Shown piece after piece: positions 12,300-22,628 of a stretch of 64,000 nt of DNA; position 1 is the stretch's first letter; each line of letters begins with the position of its first letter. A program made the position numbers and the translations under genes. Source of the stretch: Przewalskia tangutica (Eukaryota; Streptophyta; Magnoliopsida; Solanales; Solanaceae); contig CM056724.1 in NCBI GenBank assembly GCA_029844215.1, positions 7,434,307 to 7,498,306 of the forward strand, given 5' to 3'. The notes under the pieces are model-generated. The model was given only the letters and a program-made list of their open reading frames with translations. It did no database searches and was not told where the DNA came from.

Positions 12300-13235
12300 T
12301 TACTCATCATCAACATAAACCAAATCATCTTTAGCCTTTTCCACTTCTTCTTCAGTAGTCTGGTGTGTAACAATATCAATCAATGATTTGCTAGGAGAGG
12401 TTTTCTTATTAATTGATGCAGCATCAGAACTGTTCTGATTTGAATGCTTTGACCATTTACTTTTCTCTGCCTGACTGTTCTCTATTTTCCTGTTGTCCTC
12501 CATTAATTGTTGTTGTTGCAGGTCATCTGGTGGCCTTGAATTTGGGTTAACTACTTGATCTTGCTTGCTCAACTTTATTGACTGATCATCAATCTCCAAA
12601 GGTATTTTCCTCTCTTTGTCCGACTGTGATTCTCCCCCTATTAGAGATAAGTTGTCATCACTTCTTTCATTTGTTAAATCTGCCTCCTTAGAATTGTTGT
12701 TTTCCTCCACCTTGTCTGTTCCCCCCTTTGTGTTTGTCCATGCATCTTCCAATTCAAATGCAGATATTCCATGATTACCTTCTTGCTTGTTTGCATCAAC
12801 TTCTTCCATAGCACATACTCCCTTTTGAATTTCTGCCTCCATTACTGCTGGTTCTGAACTAATATGCAGGTCTTCATTGGCCTCCACCTTGTGCAATCAT
12901 TCATGAATATCTTCAGCATCCTCCACACCATCTCCCCATAACACTTTAGCCTGAGCTGGAGGAGTTTGAGACACATGATTTGAGGATTCTTCCTGTCTTG
13001 TGTTGTCCTCCAGCACCTTTCCAAAGGAATCTTCCACCCATTTCTTGGCACTTTCTCTTCCAACTTGCATAATATTAGAGCTGTCTTGCTTCTCCTTTCT
13101 AGGATTACTTCCATTCTCAACATTAGATCCCTTTTGTGCAGTATTCCTTTGCGTATCCTCCCTGCTAGTGATGTTCTCTTCCTGCTCTTGGTTTATTGAT
13201 TCATTGAGAGTAGTCTGGTTGTCTTGGCTTATCAA
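12300..13235 (-). pseudogene. LINE ORF1 C-terminal linker, polar and low complexity
   Basis: Two overlapping minus-strand open stretches (13235-12897 and 12896-12300) are separated by a stop codon and encode a long Glu/Asn/Gln/Ser-rich sequence without a recognised fold. Position, strand and the zinc knuckle just upstream mark it as the variable tail of the gag-like ORF1 of the LINE. Probably disordered; no separate gene is needed to explain it. Confidence 0.6.
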
Positions 13236-13256
13236 TGCATCATACTTGTTGTGAAC

Positions 13257-14205
13257 CTATAGCTTTGTGTTGTCTGCTTGATTGTTCTCCTTATCATTCT
13301 TCTTCTCTGTATCTACTCCTTTATTGAACTTTCGCTTGTCTTTAATCACATTCCACTGCCCTGGATTGCCTACCACCTTTCCACTAGATAAGATTCTAGC
13401 AGGGAACTTATGAGCAGGCCTGTTATCTCTGGCATGCTGGCTGAATATTCGGCTATCATCGTGTATCCCTTCTTCTTCTTGTTTTTGAATCAACTCTGGG
13501 TGAAGAGTTCTGCATTCCTCCTCGTTGTGACCCTGCAGCTTACACTCCCTACAATATTTTTTGTAACAAATCATATTGGATTTTCACTTTTTCAGTCCTT
13601 ATAGCCCCTGATTTTTCATCTTCTATCTCCATTGTCATAGTTTTAGGGAGATCTGATAACAAATCTACTAGGACCTTCACCCTGACACAACTAGATCTAG
13701 TTCTCTTGATCGTGGCCATATCCAAGTGCAATGGTTTCCCCACTGCATAGGCTAGTGAAAACAATGATTCCTTCACAAAATATGTTGACAAAATATATCC
13801 ATGCCATAGCTTTTGATGTTTCCTCCTCAATTTTGAATCTAGAGTCATATATTAGTGGTCCCATTTGATATGATAATCCATCCTTAGCATTGAGATAATA
13901 GATTAATAAAGTTCTCCATTAAAGAGAGTCTAATCAATACATGTCTAGTTCTAAATAAACCTATTTGACACTCCCTTTAATACCACATTGTGCAGGTATT
14001 ATCGTCCTCAATTCTTCCAGATCCGGCCATCCATAAGCCTATCACTACATACATACTGAAGGTTCTCAAATTTATCCATACGTGCTACTTCTGCTTCAGT
14101 CCATTTAATAACCATTTCTCCATTAATTATTGTAATTGGTTTGATAGGAATTGGCTCCTGCATTGAAGGATTTAATGCATCTGCATATTTCACTGAAGGG
14201 TTCAT
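13257..14205 (-). pseudogene. LINE ORF1: DUF4283-like domain and CCHC zinc knuckle
   Basis: From 14205 down the minus strand encodes NPSVKYADALNPS and a stretch with INGEMVIKWTEAEVARMDKF, the start of the DUF4283 RNA-binding region of plant LINE ORF1. The 13848-13549 portion continues with [21 protein letters not shown] zinc knuckle [14 protein letters not shown] (C-x2-C-x4-H-x4-C) follows at about 13550-13510. The frame is broken at least twice and a TAA precedes the 14205 Met, so ORF1 is dead. Confidence 0.75.
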
Positions 14206-14439
14206 GGGATTTAATGCTCCATAGATGTAGTATGATGACTGTTTGAAGTGAAAGGGGGTTGGCCAACCACCGTGGCCATGGTCGTAGGGTTTACTCGACT
14301 CAGTAAATTAAATTTCAAATTCTTTATTTTAAGTCTGAATATTAAGCAAACACTATTTTGAAATAATTTGCAAATATTAGTTCAAATAATAGTTATGACT
14401 TATGACCATATGATAACTAACGCTTTGTTTCAACTCGTA

Positions 14440-14556
14440 GAAATCTATTAGTTCAGTTCGTTGACTATCTGAACTTTCACCTTGGTAGTAAGAGTTCGAA
14501 TCCTCATCTTATAATCCCCTCTCCGTTTCCTCTTCCCCTACACTCTATGTAATATA
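14440..14556 (+). mobile_element. tRNA-derived SINE, second copy
   Basis: A-box-like TTAGTTCAGTTCGTTGACTA, B-box-like GAGTTCGAATCCTC and the C-rich body CCCCTCTCCGTTTCC match the SINE at 10296-10415 in order and spacing. It ends in a T/A-rich tail near 14556-14577. Confidence 0.72.
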
Positions 14557-14577
14557 TTATTTTAAAAAAAAAAAATT

Positions 14578-15185
14578 GTTTCAACTTCAATCATGTAGAC
14601 CTAACTTGAAAATCAATAACATACAATCGATTTTATATTCCTAATCTGCTTAAAGTGACACGTAATTATTATTTTCAATATCGACCATTTTCCATTTCCC
14701 TTCTTATGGGTGTGGCGGAACTTCTCTTCGGTGCTCTAGTCGTCATTTGAGGTTACATCCAAAACTCTCTACAATAATATCGTTTGTGTCAAAAATAATT
14801 GATAAATATAATAAAACGTTATTATAAAGAAAATCTCATTTAACACATTAGGAAAAATTATTTCAAAAGTTTTTACGGTTATAACTTATAATGATGATTG
14901 TCATGCAGATGTATGTGCGACTATAAATAGAAAGTTACCAAATCAAAAGGAGAAGAACAAATGGTAAAAGTAAAACGAGAGCGAAAGCCACGTAAATTCC
15001 ACTTGGAGTCCCACAAAGCAAGTGGAATTATATGTCATGGTTTTGTTTTTCTTCTGATGTAATAAGTTATTAAGAAATCAATGTTAAAGAAAAATGTACA
15101 GTGGATATATCTAAATATCTGTATAATTAGTCTTTTGTAATTCTCAATATTTGTTTATCTTTCATAAATTTTAAAAAGTAAAAAG
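14578..15185. other. AT-rich spacer without visible gene
   Basis: No coding potential, RNA gene or clear repeat was recognised between the second SINE and the MITE at 15186. Confidence 0.5.
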
Positions 15186-15494
15186 AGTCATATTCGCCCT
15201 CGACGTTTAGAAAAAGGTTTATATTTGCCCTCCGTTAACGTTTGGGATCAAATATCCCCTCCGTTAGTCCAAACTTATTGTATTTGTCCTTATTTATCTG
15301 CCACATGACAGTCACGTGGAGGACACGTGACAAAGTGGGACCCACACCTTCATCTTCATCAGCCACCACCGCCACTGTCGGAGCTTCGATCACCGACGAA
15401 CTCGTCTCCATTGGAGACGAGACTTATTCCATTAGCTTCGTTAACGGAAGACAAATACAAACCTTTTTCTAAACGTTGAGGGCAAATATGACCC
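15186..15494. mobile_element. MITE with about 55-bp terminal inverted repeats
   Basis: The left end reads GTCATATTCGCCCTCGACG, then GTTTAGAAAAAGGTTTATAT and CTCCGTTAACG. The right end is the inverted counterpart (reverse complement GTCATATTTGCCCTCAACG, GTTTAGAAAAAGGTTTGTAT). The centre is more GC-rich, with GACACGTGACAAAGTGGGAC. The small open frame inside it is chance. Confidence 0.75.
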
Positions 15495-16002
15495 ATTCCC
15501 CTTTAAAAAAAATAAAGAATATCCAACTAGAACAAAAGTTTTTACTTGACCCCGGTAATTTTAAATTGCCCCGTCTGATTCTTTCTATTTGCCACTATAA
15601 AATTACATTAAAGAAGTACACCCTAGTAACTCTAAAAGGGTATAAAGTCATTAATTATTTATATTAAGGAAGAGATCAGAGTTACTTAGTCAAACATTTA
15701 CTATAATAAATGTTATTGAATAACTCTTTAATGTTGCGTCAAGAATCTTACTTCCCCGTTTCAAAATACTTATCGTATTTTTCATTTACACATTCATTAA
15801 AAAATATTAATTAAAAGAAATATTTGATTATTTTACCTGTATTATGTCTTTAGATGTAAGTATGTAACTCATCTTTTAACAAATATTTACTTTATTTATG
15901 TGTCATTTCCGTTATCTCCATAATTAAGGTGTTATAATTTTCAAAAATAATTACTATTAAAAATAAAATGAAAAAAAAAGTCTTTAACTACTAAAATGAT
16001 AC

Positions 16003-16205
16003 CCCATCCGTTCTGATTTATGTGATATACTTTCATTTGACACACACTTTAAGAAAGAAAGAAAGATTTTTAAATCTTATGTTCTAAAATAAACCGAAGA
16101 TATTTGTGTGGTTATAGATTATTTCGTTTTGCGTTAAAGGTAAAGTTTAAAGTTAAATTGTTATTAAATAAGATATTTTTGAACGAACTAAAAAGGAAAG
16201 AAAAG
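16003..16205. mobile_element. Stowaway-like MITE, right end degraded
   Basis: It begins with CCCCATCCGTTCTGATTTAT, a decayed 'ctccctccgttc' end, and contains the internal block GATATTTGTGTGGTTATAGA and AAAGTTTAAAGTTAAATTGT. The same order is found in the copies at 35375-35618 and 54603-54811. The right terminal repeat is not visible. Confidence 0.55.
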
Positions 16206-16233
16206 AATAAGAGAAGAAAGTTGCTGCCAGAGG

Positions 16234-16483
16234 TAGCGCTGCACAAAAAACGGACCGGACCGGAAAAAACCCTGGACCGAATCGGATCGAATTTTTTGGT
16301 CCGGTCTTCGGTCCTAATTTTTTGAAAATTCGGTCCTCGGTCTGGTCTGAGATTTTTTTTCGGTTTTTAATGTATATTTGCGGTTTTCGGACCGGACCGA
16401 ATTTTTTGGTCCGGTCTTCGGTTCGACCTTTCTAAAATTTCGGTCCTCGGTTCGGTCCGGTCCGAGAGTTTTGTGCAGCCCTA
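16234..16483. mobile_element. hAT-like MITE rich in GGTCCGGT motifs
   Basis: Ends are TAGCGCTGCACAAAA at 16234 and, reverse-complemented, TAGGGCTGCACAAAA ending at 16483. Each is followed inward by CGGACCGGACCG. Flanking 8-mers GCCAGAGG (16226-16233) and AGCAGAGG (16484-16491) agree at six of eight positions, as expected for an old 8-bp hAT duplication. The interior is made of repeated 'cggtcctcggt' and 'ggtccggtcttcggt' blocks with no coding content. Confidence 0.75.
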
Positions 16484-16537
16484 AGCAGAGGGTGGAGAAG
16501 TGCCACACCTTCGTTGTTTGTTCAACCCAAGTGTTGG

Positions 16538-16790
16538 TGAAGAGCATCACCATCTGAGGCATCGAGAGTGACATGCATACATGGAGGGGAGAGGAGAAGA
16601 CATGAATGCTGCGTTTTGTAGAAAGAGAAAGAGTAGAAAGAGAAAGAGCAACTCATTTATTGAATCTGTGTTAATTACAATTGTGACTACACATTTGTTA
16701 TATCTGAAATCTGAGAATAAGAAAAGCGAGCTCCACATGGCCCGTTAATTGGCCCATTCTATTTCTTTTCCCTTTTACCGCTTCTTAACA
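16538..16790 (-). repeat. 3' LTR of copia element
   Basis: 253 bp, begins TGAAGAGCATCACCATC and ends CTTCTTAACA on the plus strand. It matches the other LTR except for scattered differences and the absence of an 18-bp duplicated segment (around GATCTGAGAGGAGAAGAC) present at 21735-21752. Confidence 0.95.
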
Positions 16791-16854
16791 TACCCGCCGG
16801 TACTCTTGGAAGATATTCGAGTCGAGCTTGGAAGCAAAGTGTTAGTCTTTGCGT

Positions 16855-17199
16855 TCAGTCAATCCTTTTGGTGAGTAAATCAGCTGGCTGATTTGTTGTA
16901 TGTATGTACTCTGGCTTTATTATACCTTTCTGAATCTTGTCTCTGATAAAGTGTAGATCAATCTCTATGTGTTTAGTCCTCTCATGGAAGACTGGATTTG
17001 CTGCAATTTGGATTGCTGATTTACTGTCAGTGAAGACTGTTACTGGATGGTTGAACTGAACACATATATCTTTTAGTAAACCAAGTATCCAAGTTAACTC
17101 TGCCACTGTGCTTGCTAAACTTCTATACTCTGATTCTGCTGAACTTCTAGAGATTGTACTCTGTTTTTTTTTACTTCCAAGATATAACAGAATTACCAA
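16855..17199 (-). pseudogene. copia RNase H domain
   Basis: Minus-strand translation contains KKQSTISRSSAESEYRSLAS and AELTWILGLLKDI, the canonical copia RNase H end, then VFTDSKSAIQIAANPVFHER, HIEIDLHFIRDKI and NQPADLLTKRI. The catalytic Asp in TDSKSA and Glu in AESEY are present. It lacks the front of the domain in this frame; upstream (17572-17249) is the piece with YQRLIGKLLYLTTTRPDISY. Confidence 0.9.
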
Positions 17200-17248
17200 A
17201 TTTTATTGCATAACCTGTAACTGATTACATTGTATGTGGACAAGCAGC

Positions 17249-19087
17249 TCAGTCTGCATCACAGTAGGCTGCCAGTGTTTCTTGTTTGTTGCTTGACATC
17301 AGAATACCTTGTCCAGGTTGACTCTTGATGTACTTCACTATTCTTAGTGCTGCATTGAGATGAGACTTCTTTGGTTGCTGCAGAAATTGACTGAGCATCT
17401 GTACACTATAAGAGATATCTGGTCTAGTAGTGGTTAGATATAACAATTTTCCTATTAGTCTTTGATACAAGCTAATATCTTCTATGAGCTCATCTTCTAT
17501 TATTAACTTACTGTTGTCTACAGCTTGTTTATTTTGTACATAATTGTCATACTCTTTTGTAGTTAACTTCATGTTGCAATCTATAGGTGTGTTAAAAGGC
17601 TTGGCGTGACAGTCTAATTCGGTATAAGTTCTAAAGCATATTTTCTTTGATGCATTAGGATTCCTTTGTTAGACCTCACAAACTCTATTCTTAGGAAATA
17701 CCTTATTTCCCCTAAATCTTTCATTTTAAAAACTTGTTGTAGAGACTGTTTAGTCCCTGTTATCAGTTCTAAGTTACCACCTGTTATAAGAATATCATCT
17801 ACATACACTAGTACTAGAACCATTCCTTTATCAGTCTGTTTTATAAAAAGAGAATGATCATATTCAGATTGTCTAAACTTCATATGTCTTAGGGCTTCTG
17901 TGAGTTTAAAATTTCATTGCCTAGGAGCTTGTTTTAGACCATATAAGGACTTGATTAGCCTACATACCTGATTGCCTCCCTGGCTAATGAATCCTTGTGG
18001 TAGTTCCATGTATATCTCATCATGTAGGTCACCTTGTAAGAAAGCATTGTAGACATCCATGTATTTGCCAATTTTTAGAAGCTGCTAAAGATATTATAGA
18101 TCTTACAGTTACCATTTTAACTACAGGAGAAAAAGTTTCATGATAATCTATCCCCTTTGTTTGGCTATACCCTTTAGCAACAAGTCTTGCCTTAAGTCTT
18201 TCAATCCCTCCTGTATCTTTATACTTTATCTTGTATACCCATTTACACCCTATGGGACTCTTATCTTTAGGTAAGGAAACAATTTCCCATGTGTGATTAT
18301 CCTGTAGATCCTTTATCTCAGATTGCATAGCCTCTACCCACCTAGGACTTTTAGATGTTTCCTTATAGTTTTTTGGTTCTATCAAATCTGGAAAAGCAGT
18401 AAGGAAAGCTTTGTATTTAGTAGTAATATTGTCATAAGAGATATAGTTAGCTATAGAATATGGAATTGTTGTGTTACTAGCTCCTTTTGTGACAAAATCT
18501 TTCATCCATATTGGGGGTTGTTTTGCCCTGGTAGACCTCCTCACCTCTGTCATGCTTCTAGACTCAGTAGATATCTGATCCTGGGTGAGTTCTACCTCTT
18601 GAGTTGTCCTATTTGGTTCAACCCTTTCCTTATCCTCTGTATTGACATTACTGTTATTATCTTGAGAGATATATGTATCTGTACTAGGTCTACAGTGATT
18701 AGTATTGTATGGATTTGTGTCTGCTACATCAGTGACATAGAACATGTCACCTTGTTCATTCTGAAACACTGGTTTCTCTGGAGTATCAGTTTTAAAGGAG
18801 AACTCATTTTCTCTGAAACTTACATCTCTATTTACTAAGAACACTTTAGCATCTAAGTCATATAGGATATAACCCTTTTGTGTTTCAGAATATCCCATAA
18901 GAACACAACATCTAGTTCTGGATAGTAGCTTATCATTAACAGACAAGTTATTAGCAAAGCACAGACACCCTAAAACTCTTAAATGATTGATAGAAGGTTT
19001 TCTTTTGTACAACATTTCATAAGGAGTTTTCCTAGTGACTGAGGATGGTAATCTATTTATTATATAAACTGCTGCTTGAATGCACAT
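17249..19087 (-). pseudogene. copia reverse transcriptase region
   Basis: The frame 19087-18029 covers the integrase C-terminus and start of [47 protein letters not shown], and [17 protein letters not shown]. It then shifts frame near 18060. 17883-17614 carries the catalytic box LVYVDDILITG. 17572-17249 carries LIGKLLYLTTTRPDISY and the connection toward RNase H. All fragments are in copia order. Breaks near 18060, 17890 and 17600 prevent a continuous enzyme. Confidence 0.9.
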
Positions 19088-19114
19088 TCCCCAGAATTTT
19101 AGAGGAATATGTCC

Positions 19115-19813
19115 CTAAAATCTTATGGCTCTAGTTAACTCAAGAATATGTCTATGTTTTCTTTCAGCCACACCATTTTGTTGTGGTGTATAAGCACAAG
19201 ATTTCTGATGTATTATGCCTAGTTTAAGGAATATAACAGTACATACTTCATTTACAAATTCAGTTCCATTATCAGTCCTTACCATCCTAACTGTTTTGTT
19301 AAACTGAGTTTGTACAAAAATAAAAAACTGTTGTAAAACAGTGCATACATCAGATTTAAGACTAAGTAAATATACCCAAGTCATTCTAGTAAAATCATCT
19401 ACTATTGTAAGAAAATACTTCTTTCCATTATGAGTTTGAACCTTGTAAGGGCCCCATACATCCATGTGAATCAGGTTAAAAGCTGCAGTACTCCTATTGT
19501 TGCTCAATGGAAAAGGTAACCTACATTGCTTTGCACAGGGACATATATTACAGTTTTTTATTATTCTGGCTATAGTTCCAGATCTAGCTCTAATCAACCT
19601 ACTCAATACATTGCTAGAAGTGTGCCCAAATCTTTTGTGCCAAATGTCTATTTCTTCCTCAGTAAGTGTTTCATCAGTGGTTTTATTTACACTCAAACCT
19701 ACTCCCTCTTGACTTCCTAACAGTTGTGAAGAAGCATGGTTTACTAGTATGTAGAGTTCATCTTGTAGCCTACCAATCTCCTTCACCTTCCCATTGTAAA
19801 GATCCTGAAACAC
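19115..19813 (-). pseudogene. copia integrase domain
   Basis: GAG-pre-integrase and integrase are present: the H-H/C-C zinc region includes WHKRFGHTSSNVLSRL and CNICPCAKQCRLPF. The catalytic core includes FNLIHMDVWGPYKV (first Asp), VRTDNGTEFVNE (second Asp) and YTPQQNGVAERKHRHILE (Glu). The catalytic triad is therefore intact in this piece. A stop at the end separates it from the following frame that starts at 19087. Confidence 0.93.
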
Positions 19814-19843
19814 ACAGAAGTCAGGATAGAAAATAGCAGCACA

Positions 19844-20248
19844 CTACAATTCCTTTGTTAGTTGAGAAACAGATATCAAATTAAACTTAAACTGTGGTAT
19901 GAAGAAGATATTTTGTAGTGCACTCCTGTCTGATATATTACTGGAACCAGTATGTGTTACACCAACTAACTCTCCATTTGGTAGGTGTACTTTCTTAGAA
20001 TCAGCATGATTTTCTAATATAGTTTCCTTATTAATCAGATTTATATCAGATACCATATGATTGGTTGCCCCAGTGTCTATTATCCACTGTTTTATTATTC
20101 CTTTTCCTAGTAAAGCTTTGTGTTTAGAGATACCTGTAGTTACTGCATTTGAGACATGGTGTGGGCTCCTGTTGTGTGTAGTCTCTGCCTGGTCTATCCT
20201 GAGGTTAAAGAGCTTCACAATCTGCTCATACTGTCCTTTGGAGAACAC
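19844..20248 (-). pseudogene. copia aspartic protease region
   Basis: QWIIDTGATNHMVSD is the copia protease active site with DTGA. The rest (VHLPNGELVGVTHTGSSNI and IFFIPQFKFNLISVSQLTKEL) is the usual protease-to-integrase linker. It is preceded by a stop and frame change after the zinc knuckle at 20310-20600. Confidence 0.9.
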
Positions 20249-20309
20249 AACTTCTTCAGCAAGATCAGAATTGACATTTTTACGTGTTGATCACTTTACT
20301 TCTTTTGAT

Positions 20310-21280
20310 TCAACGACTCCAGTATGCGGCGTACTCTTTTCTCTTGAATTTAAACCCAGGTGGATATCCAACCACCTTGTAACAAAATTCCTTAGTATGC
20401 CCTCTCATCTTACACACATCACAGAAAAGATTGGTAGAGGTGGATTTTTTGTATTTCTGTGTTCCTGATCCTTCTTTAGAGAACAGAACAGTAGGATCAT
20501 GGACCATGTTTTGTTTAACTCCACTAGGTACAGCTCCCAACAGTCCAACAGATCTTGTAGTCACAGATTTTTGACTCTCACTCTCATCACTTGTAATCAT
20601 AGAGTATGCTCTGTTGTGATGAGTAGAGATGGCGTAGAAGTATTTGGCTTCTACTGCGTATAATTTTCATTCAACCCCATCAAGAATTGGTATAGTTTAC
20701 GCCTCTCAAGATATTCAACAAATTCTCGGACTTAGAGGCATCCACGATTAGGTGGGAACTAAAGGCGAGATTCGACCCATGACTCTTTAATCTGAGAAGT
20801 ATTGAAGCAGAGGAGTTTCCCGAGATATGGTATGATCTCTCATGTAGATCATAGGTTCTTGACCCATCTACTTTGTCAAACCTCTCTCTTAAGTCCTCCC
20901 ACACTTCAAATCAGATTCGGATATAACAATCCACTTAGTAAATCTTTTGAAGCGAATTCGCAGAGCCGTGCATCTACAAAGTTGACTCTATCCCAATGGT
21001 CTCCTAGATCTTCTCCAAATTGATCCTTTTGGTGCTTTCCATTGACAAACCCCATTTTATTTCTTTCAAGCAGTGCTATTCTCATTGATTTGCTCCATAC
21101 AGTGTAGTTTTCAGATCCTAATAGCTGGAAAGAGATCAAAGAAGCACCACTCACATTTGATGGTTGAAGAAAAAGAGGATGATTGTGATCTATCACAGCT
21201 GTGACTGTAAGATCAGTCCTGTCAGCAGATGTTCTTGAAGTATCAGTTTCAATTGTCTCTTGACTTTGATCAGTGCCCAT
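20310..21280 (-). pseudogene. copia gag with zinc knuckle
   Basis: Starts at Met 21280. GSENYTVWSKSMRIALLERN and KMGFVNGK are typical of copia gag. A stop near 20906 interrupts it, 20904-20680 continues with MWEDLRERFDKVDGSR, and 20600-20310 holds the knuckle CDVCKMRGHTKEFCYKVVGY (C-x2-C-x4-H-x4-C). At least two in-frame stops or shifts are seen, so no complete capsid protein is made. Confidence 0.88.
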
Positions 21281-21660
21281 TTTCTTTGATTCAAAGCTTA
21301 TTCTAGAATAAGAGATTTACCCTAATTTTTCAAGAAAATAGCATATATTCGAGAATAGTGATTGCAAGAAAACTGGACCAATACTTATTATTTATTGATC
21401 AACTTAGAGGATTAATTCCAAGAAAAGAACCAGAAGCATACACATAACTAGATAGAACAGAAAAATGGACTGGTCTTGCCCTAGTTCAAGTCAAGAGGCA
21501 TACAGATCCAGAAGAAGAATGGGTCTTGCCCTAGTTTAGTCCAGAATCATACCAAATGCAGAGAAGAAGAAAAAATAGAACGAGAAAAAAAAGGAAGAGT
21601 AGAATCAGTGATGATAATCAGAAATCACCAGAATTCAGTCGAGTGGTTGCGGAAGTAGAT

Positions 21661-21676
21661 CGTGGCTCTGATACCA
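21661..21676 (-). other. Primer binding site of copia element
   Basis: On the minus strand the 5' LTR ends in CA and is followed at once by TGGTATCAGAGCCACG, complementary to the 3' end of initiator methionine tRNA. This is the standard copia primer site. Confidence 0.93.
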
Positions 21677-21955
21677 TGAAGAACATCACCATCTGAGGCA
21701 TCGAGAGTGACATGCAGACATGAAGGGGAGAGGAGAAGACGATCTGAGAGGAGAAGACATGGATGCTGCGTTTTGTAGAAAGAGAAAGAGTAGAAAGAGA
21801 AAGAGCAACTCCTTTATTGAATCTGTGTTAATTACAATTGTGACTACACATTTGTTATATACAAGAATACAAGAATAAGAAAGGCAGGCTCCACTTATGG
21901 CCCATTAACATAATTGGCCCATTCTATTTCTTTTCCCTTTTTACCCTTCTTAACA
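21677..21955 (-). repeat. 5' LTR of copia element
   Basis: 279 bp, plus-strand ends TGAAGAACATCACC and CTTCTTAACA, followed by target repeat GTTGG. It is 26 bp longer than its partner, mainly because a short segment (GAGAGGAGAAGAC) is duplicated inside it. Both LTRs otherwise align well, so the insertion is not very old. Confidence 0.95.
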
Positions 21956-21960
21956 GTTGG

Positions 21961-22628
21961 AGTTCCAGAACACACTCTACCTTTGCTTTCTCATTCTTCT
22001 ATGTCAAGAATGATCCAATTGAATCTTCTGAAGCTTATATGTAAAATCTCAAGGGCTCAGAATAGACTCATTTATTCTAATCAAATTAGTACTCGTGCGG
22101 AAGTATTTCTCATATCACTGTTTGATTAGATCCCTGATTGAAACTCAAGCCCCCGGACATTCTTTTTAAGATAGAGAAAATAAATATACAAATAATTTGA
22201 GAAAGAGAATATTACCTAGAGGCTAGAAGGGCGTATTTCTCTTTATCGTATTCGACGCCGTATCAAAGTTGTTGAACACCACCGAAAGGCAATCCACTGG
22301 TATATCCCGTAAACTTCACAGAAATCAGTGTAAAATTGTAAATAGCAGTGTAATCTCAAAATATAGTTTTTTTAAAAAATACATCAAGTTGAAAGTGTTG
22401 TGCTCAAAATATAGGTGTCCCTCGTACCTGCGAAGTGTCACTCATCCAAGACTTCCACTACTGTTACAACCCTTTACTATTCCTCTAAAAACACAAATAC
22501 GTACAAAATATTGTATATATTATCATTTGCTTTAAACAAAATGTCATCATGGTTTCACTTTATTAGTCTCTACCAAATCCTATTTCTATCCAAGATTGAT
22601 TAAGGAGGTTTAGCAGTAACCTTAAAGC
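21961..22628 (+). promoter_or_regulatory. Upstream region and probable 5' UTR of DCAF8-like gene
   Basis: The 670 bases between the copia element and the ATG at 22629 must contain the promoter and leader unless they lie beyond the transposon. I see no unambiguous TATA box; TATATTATC at about 22515 is one candidate. The copia insertion separates this region from older upstream DNA and may have changed regulation. Confidence 0.35.

Larger units (their letters stand above)
10950..14262 (-). mobile_element. Defective LINE (L1-like) retrotransposon lacking reverse transcriptase
   Basis: Read on the minus strand the order is: a short start with a stop codon (about 14280), a DUF4283-like ORF1 domain, a CCHC zinc knuckle, a long polar linker, an endonuclease domain, then directly an RNase H domain. 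In complete plant LINEs a large reverse transcriptase domain lies between endonuclease and RNase H. Here the endonuclease runs into RNase H near 11420, so the RT and its C-terminal part have been deleted. Several stops and frame shifts are present. Exact ends and target duplication were not found. Confidence 0.8.
16538..21955 (-). mobile_element. Ty1/copia LTR retrotransposon, full length but mutated
   Basis: Complete in outline: LTRs at 21677-21955 (5', minus sense) and 16538-16790 (3'), both TG...CA, flanked by the 5-bp target duplication GTTGG at 16533-16537 and 21956-21960. A primer binding site for initiator Met tRNA follows the 5' LTR. The order gag, protease, integrase, reverse transcriptase, RNase H is that of copia. 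At least six stops or frameshifts break the polyprotein, so it cannot move by itself. It sits about 670 bases upstream of the DCAF8-like start codon. Confidence 0.96.

Noticed and set aside
15242..15472. Small open reading frame of 76 codons
   Set aside because: It lies wholly within a MITE with clear terminal repeats and shows no known domain.
18323..18838. 171-codon open frame on the plus strand
   Set aside because: It is the antisense of the copia integrase/RT coding region.
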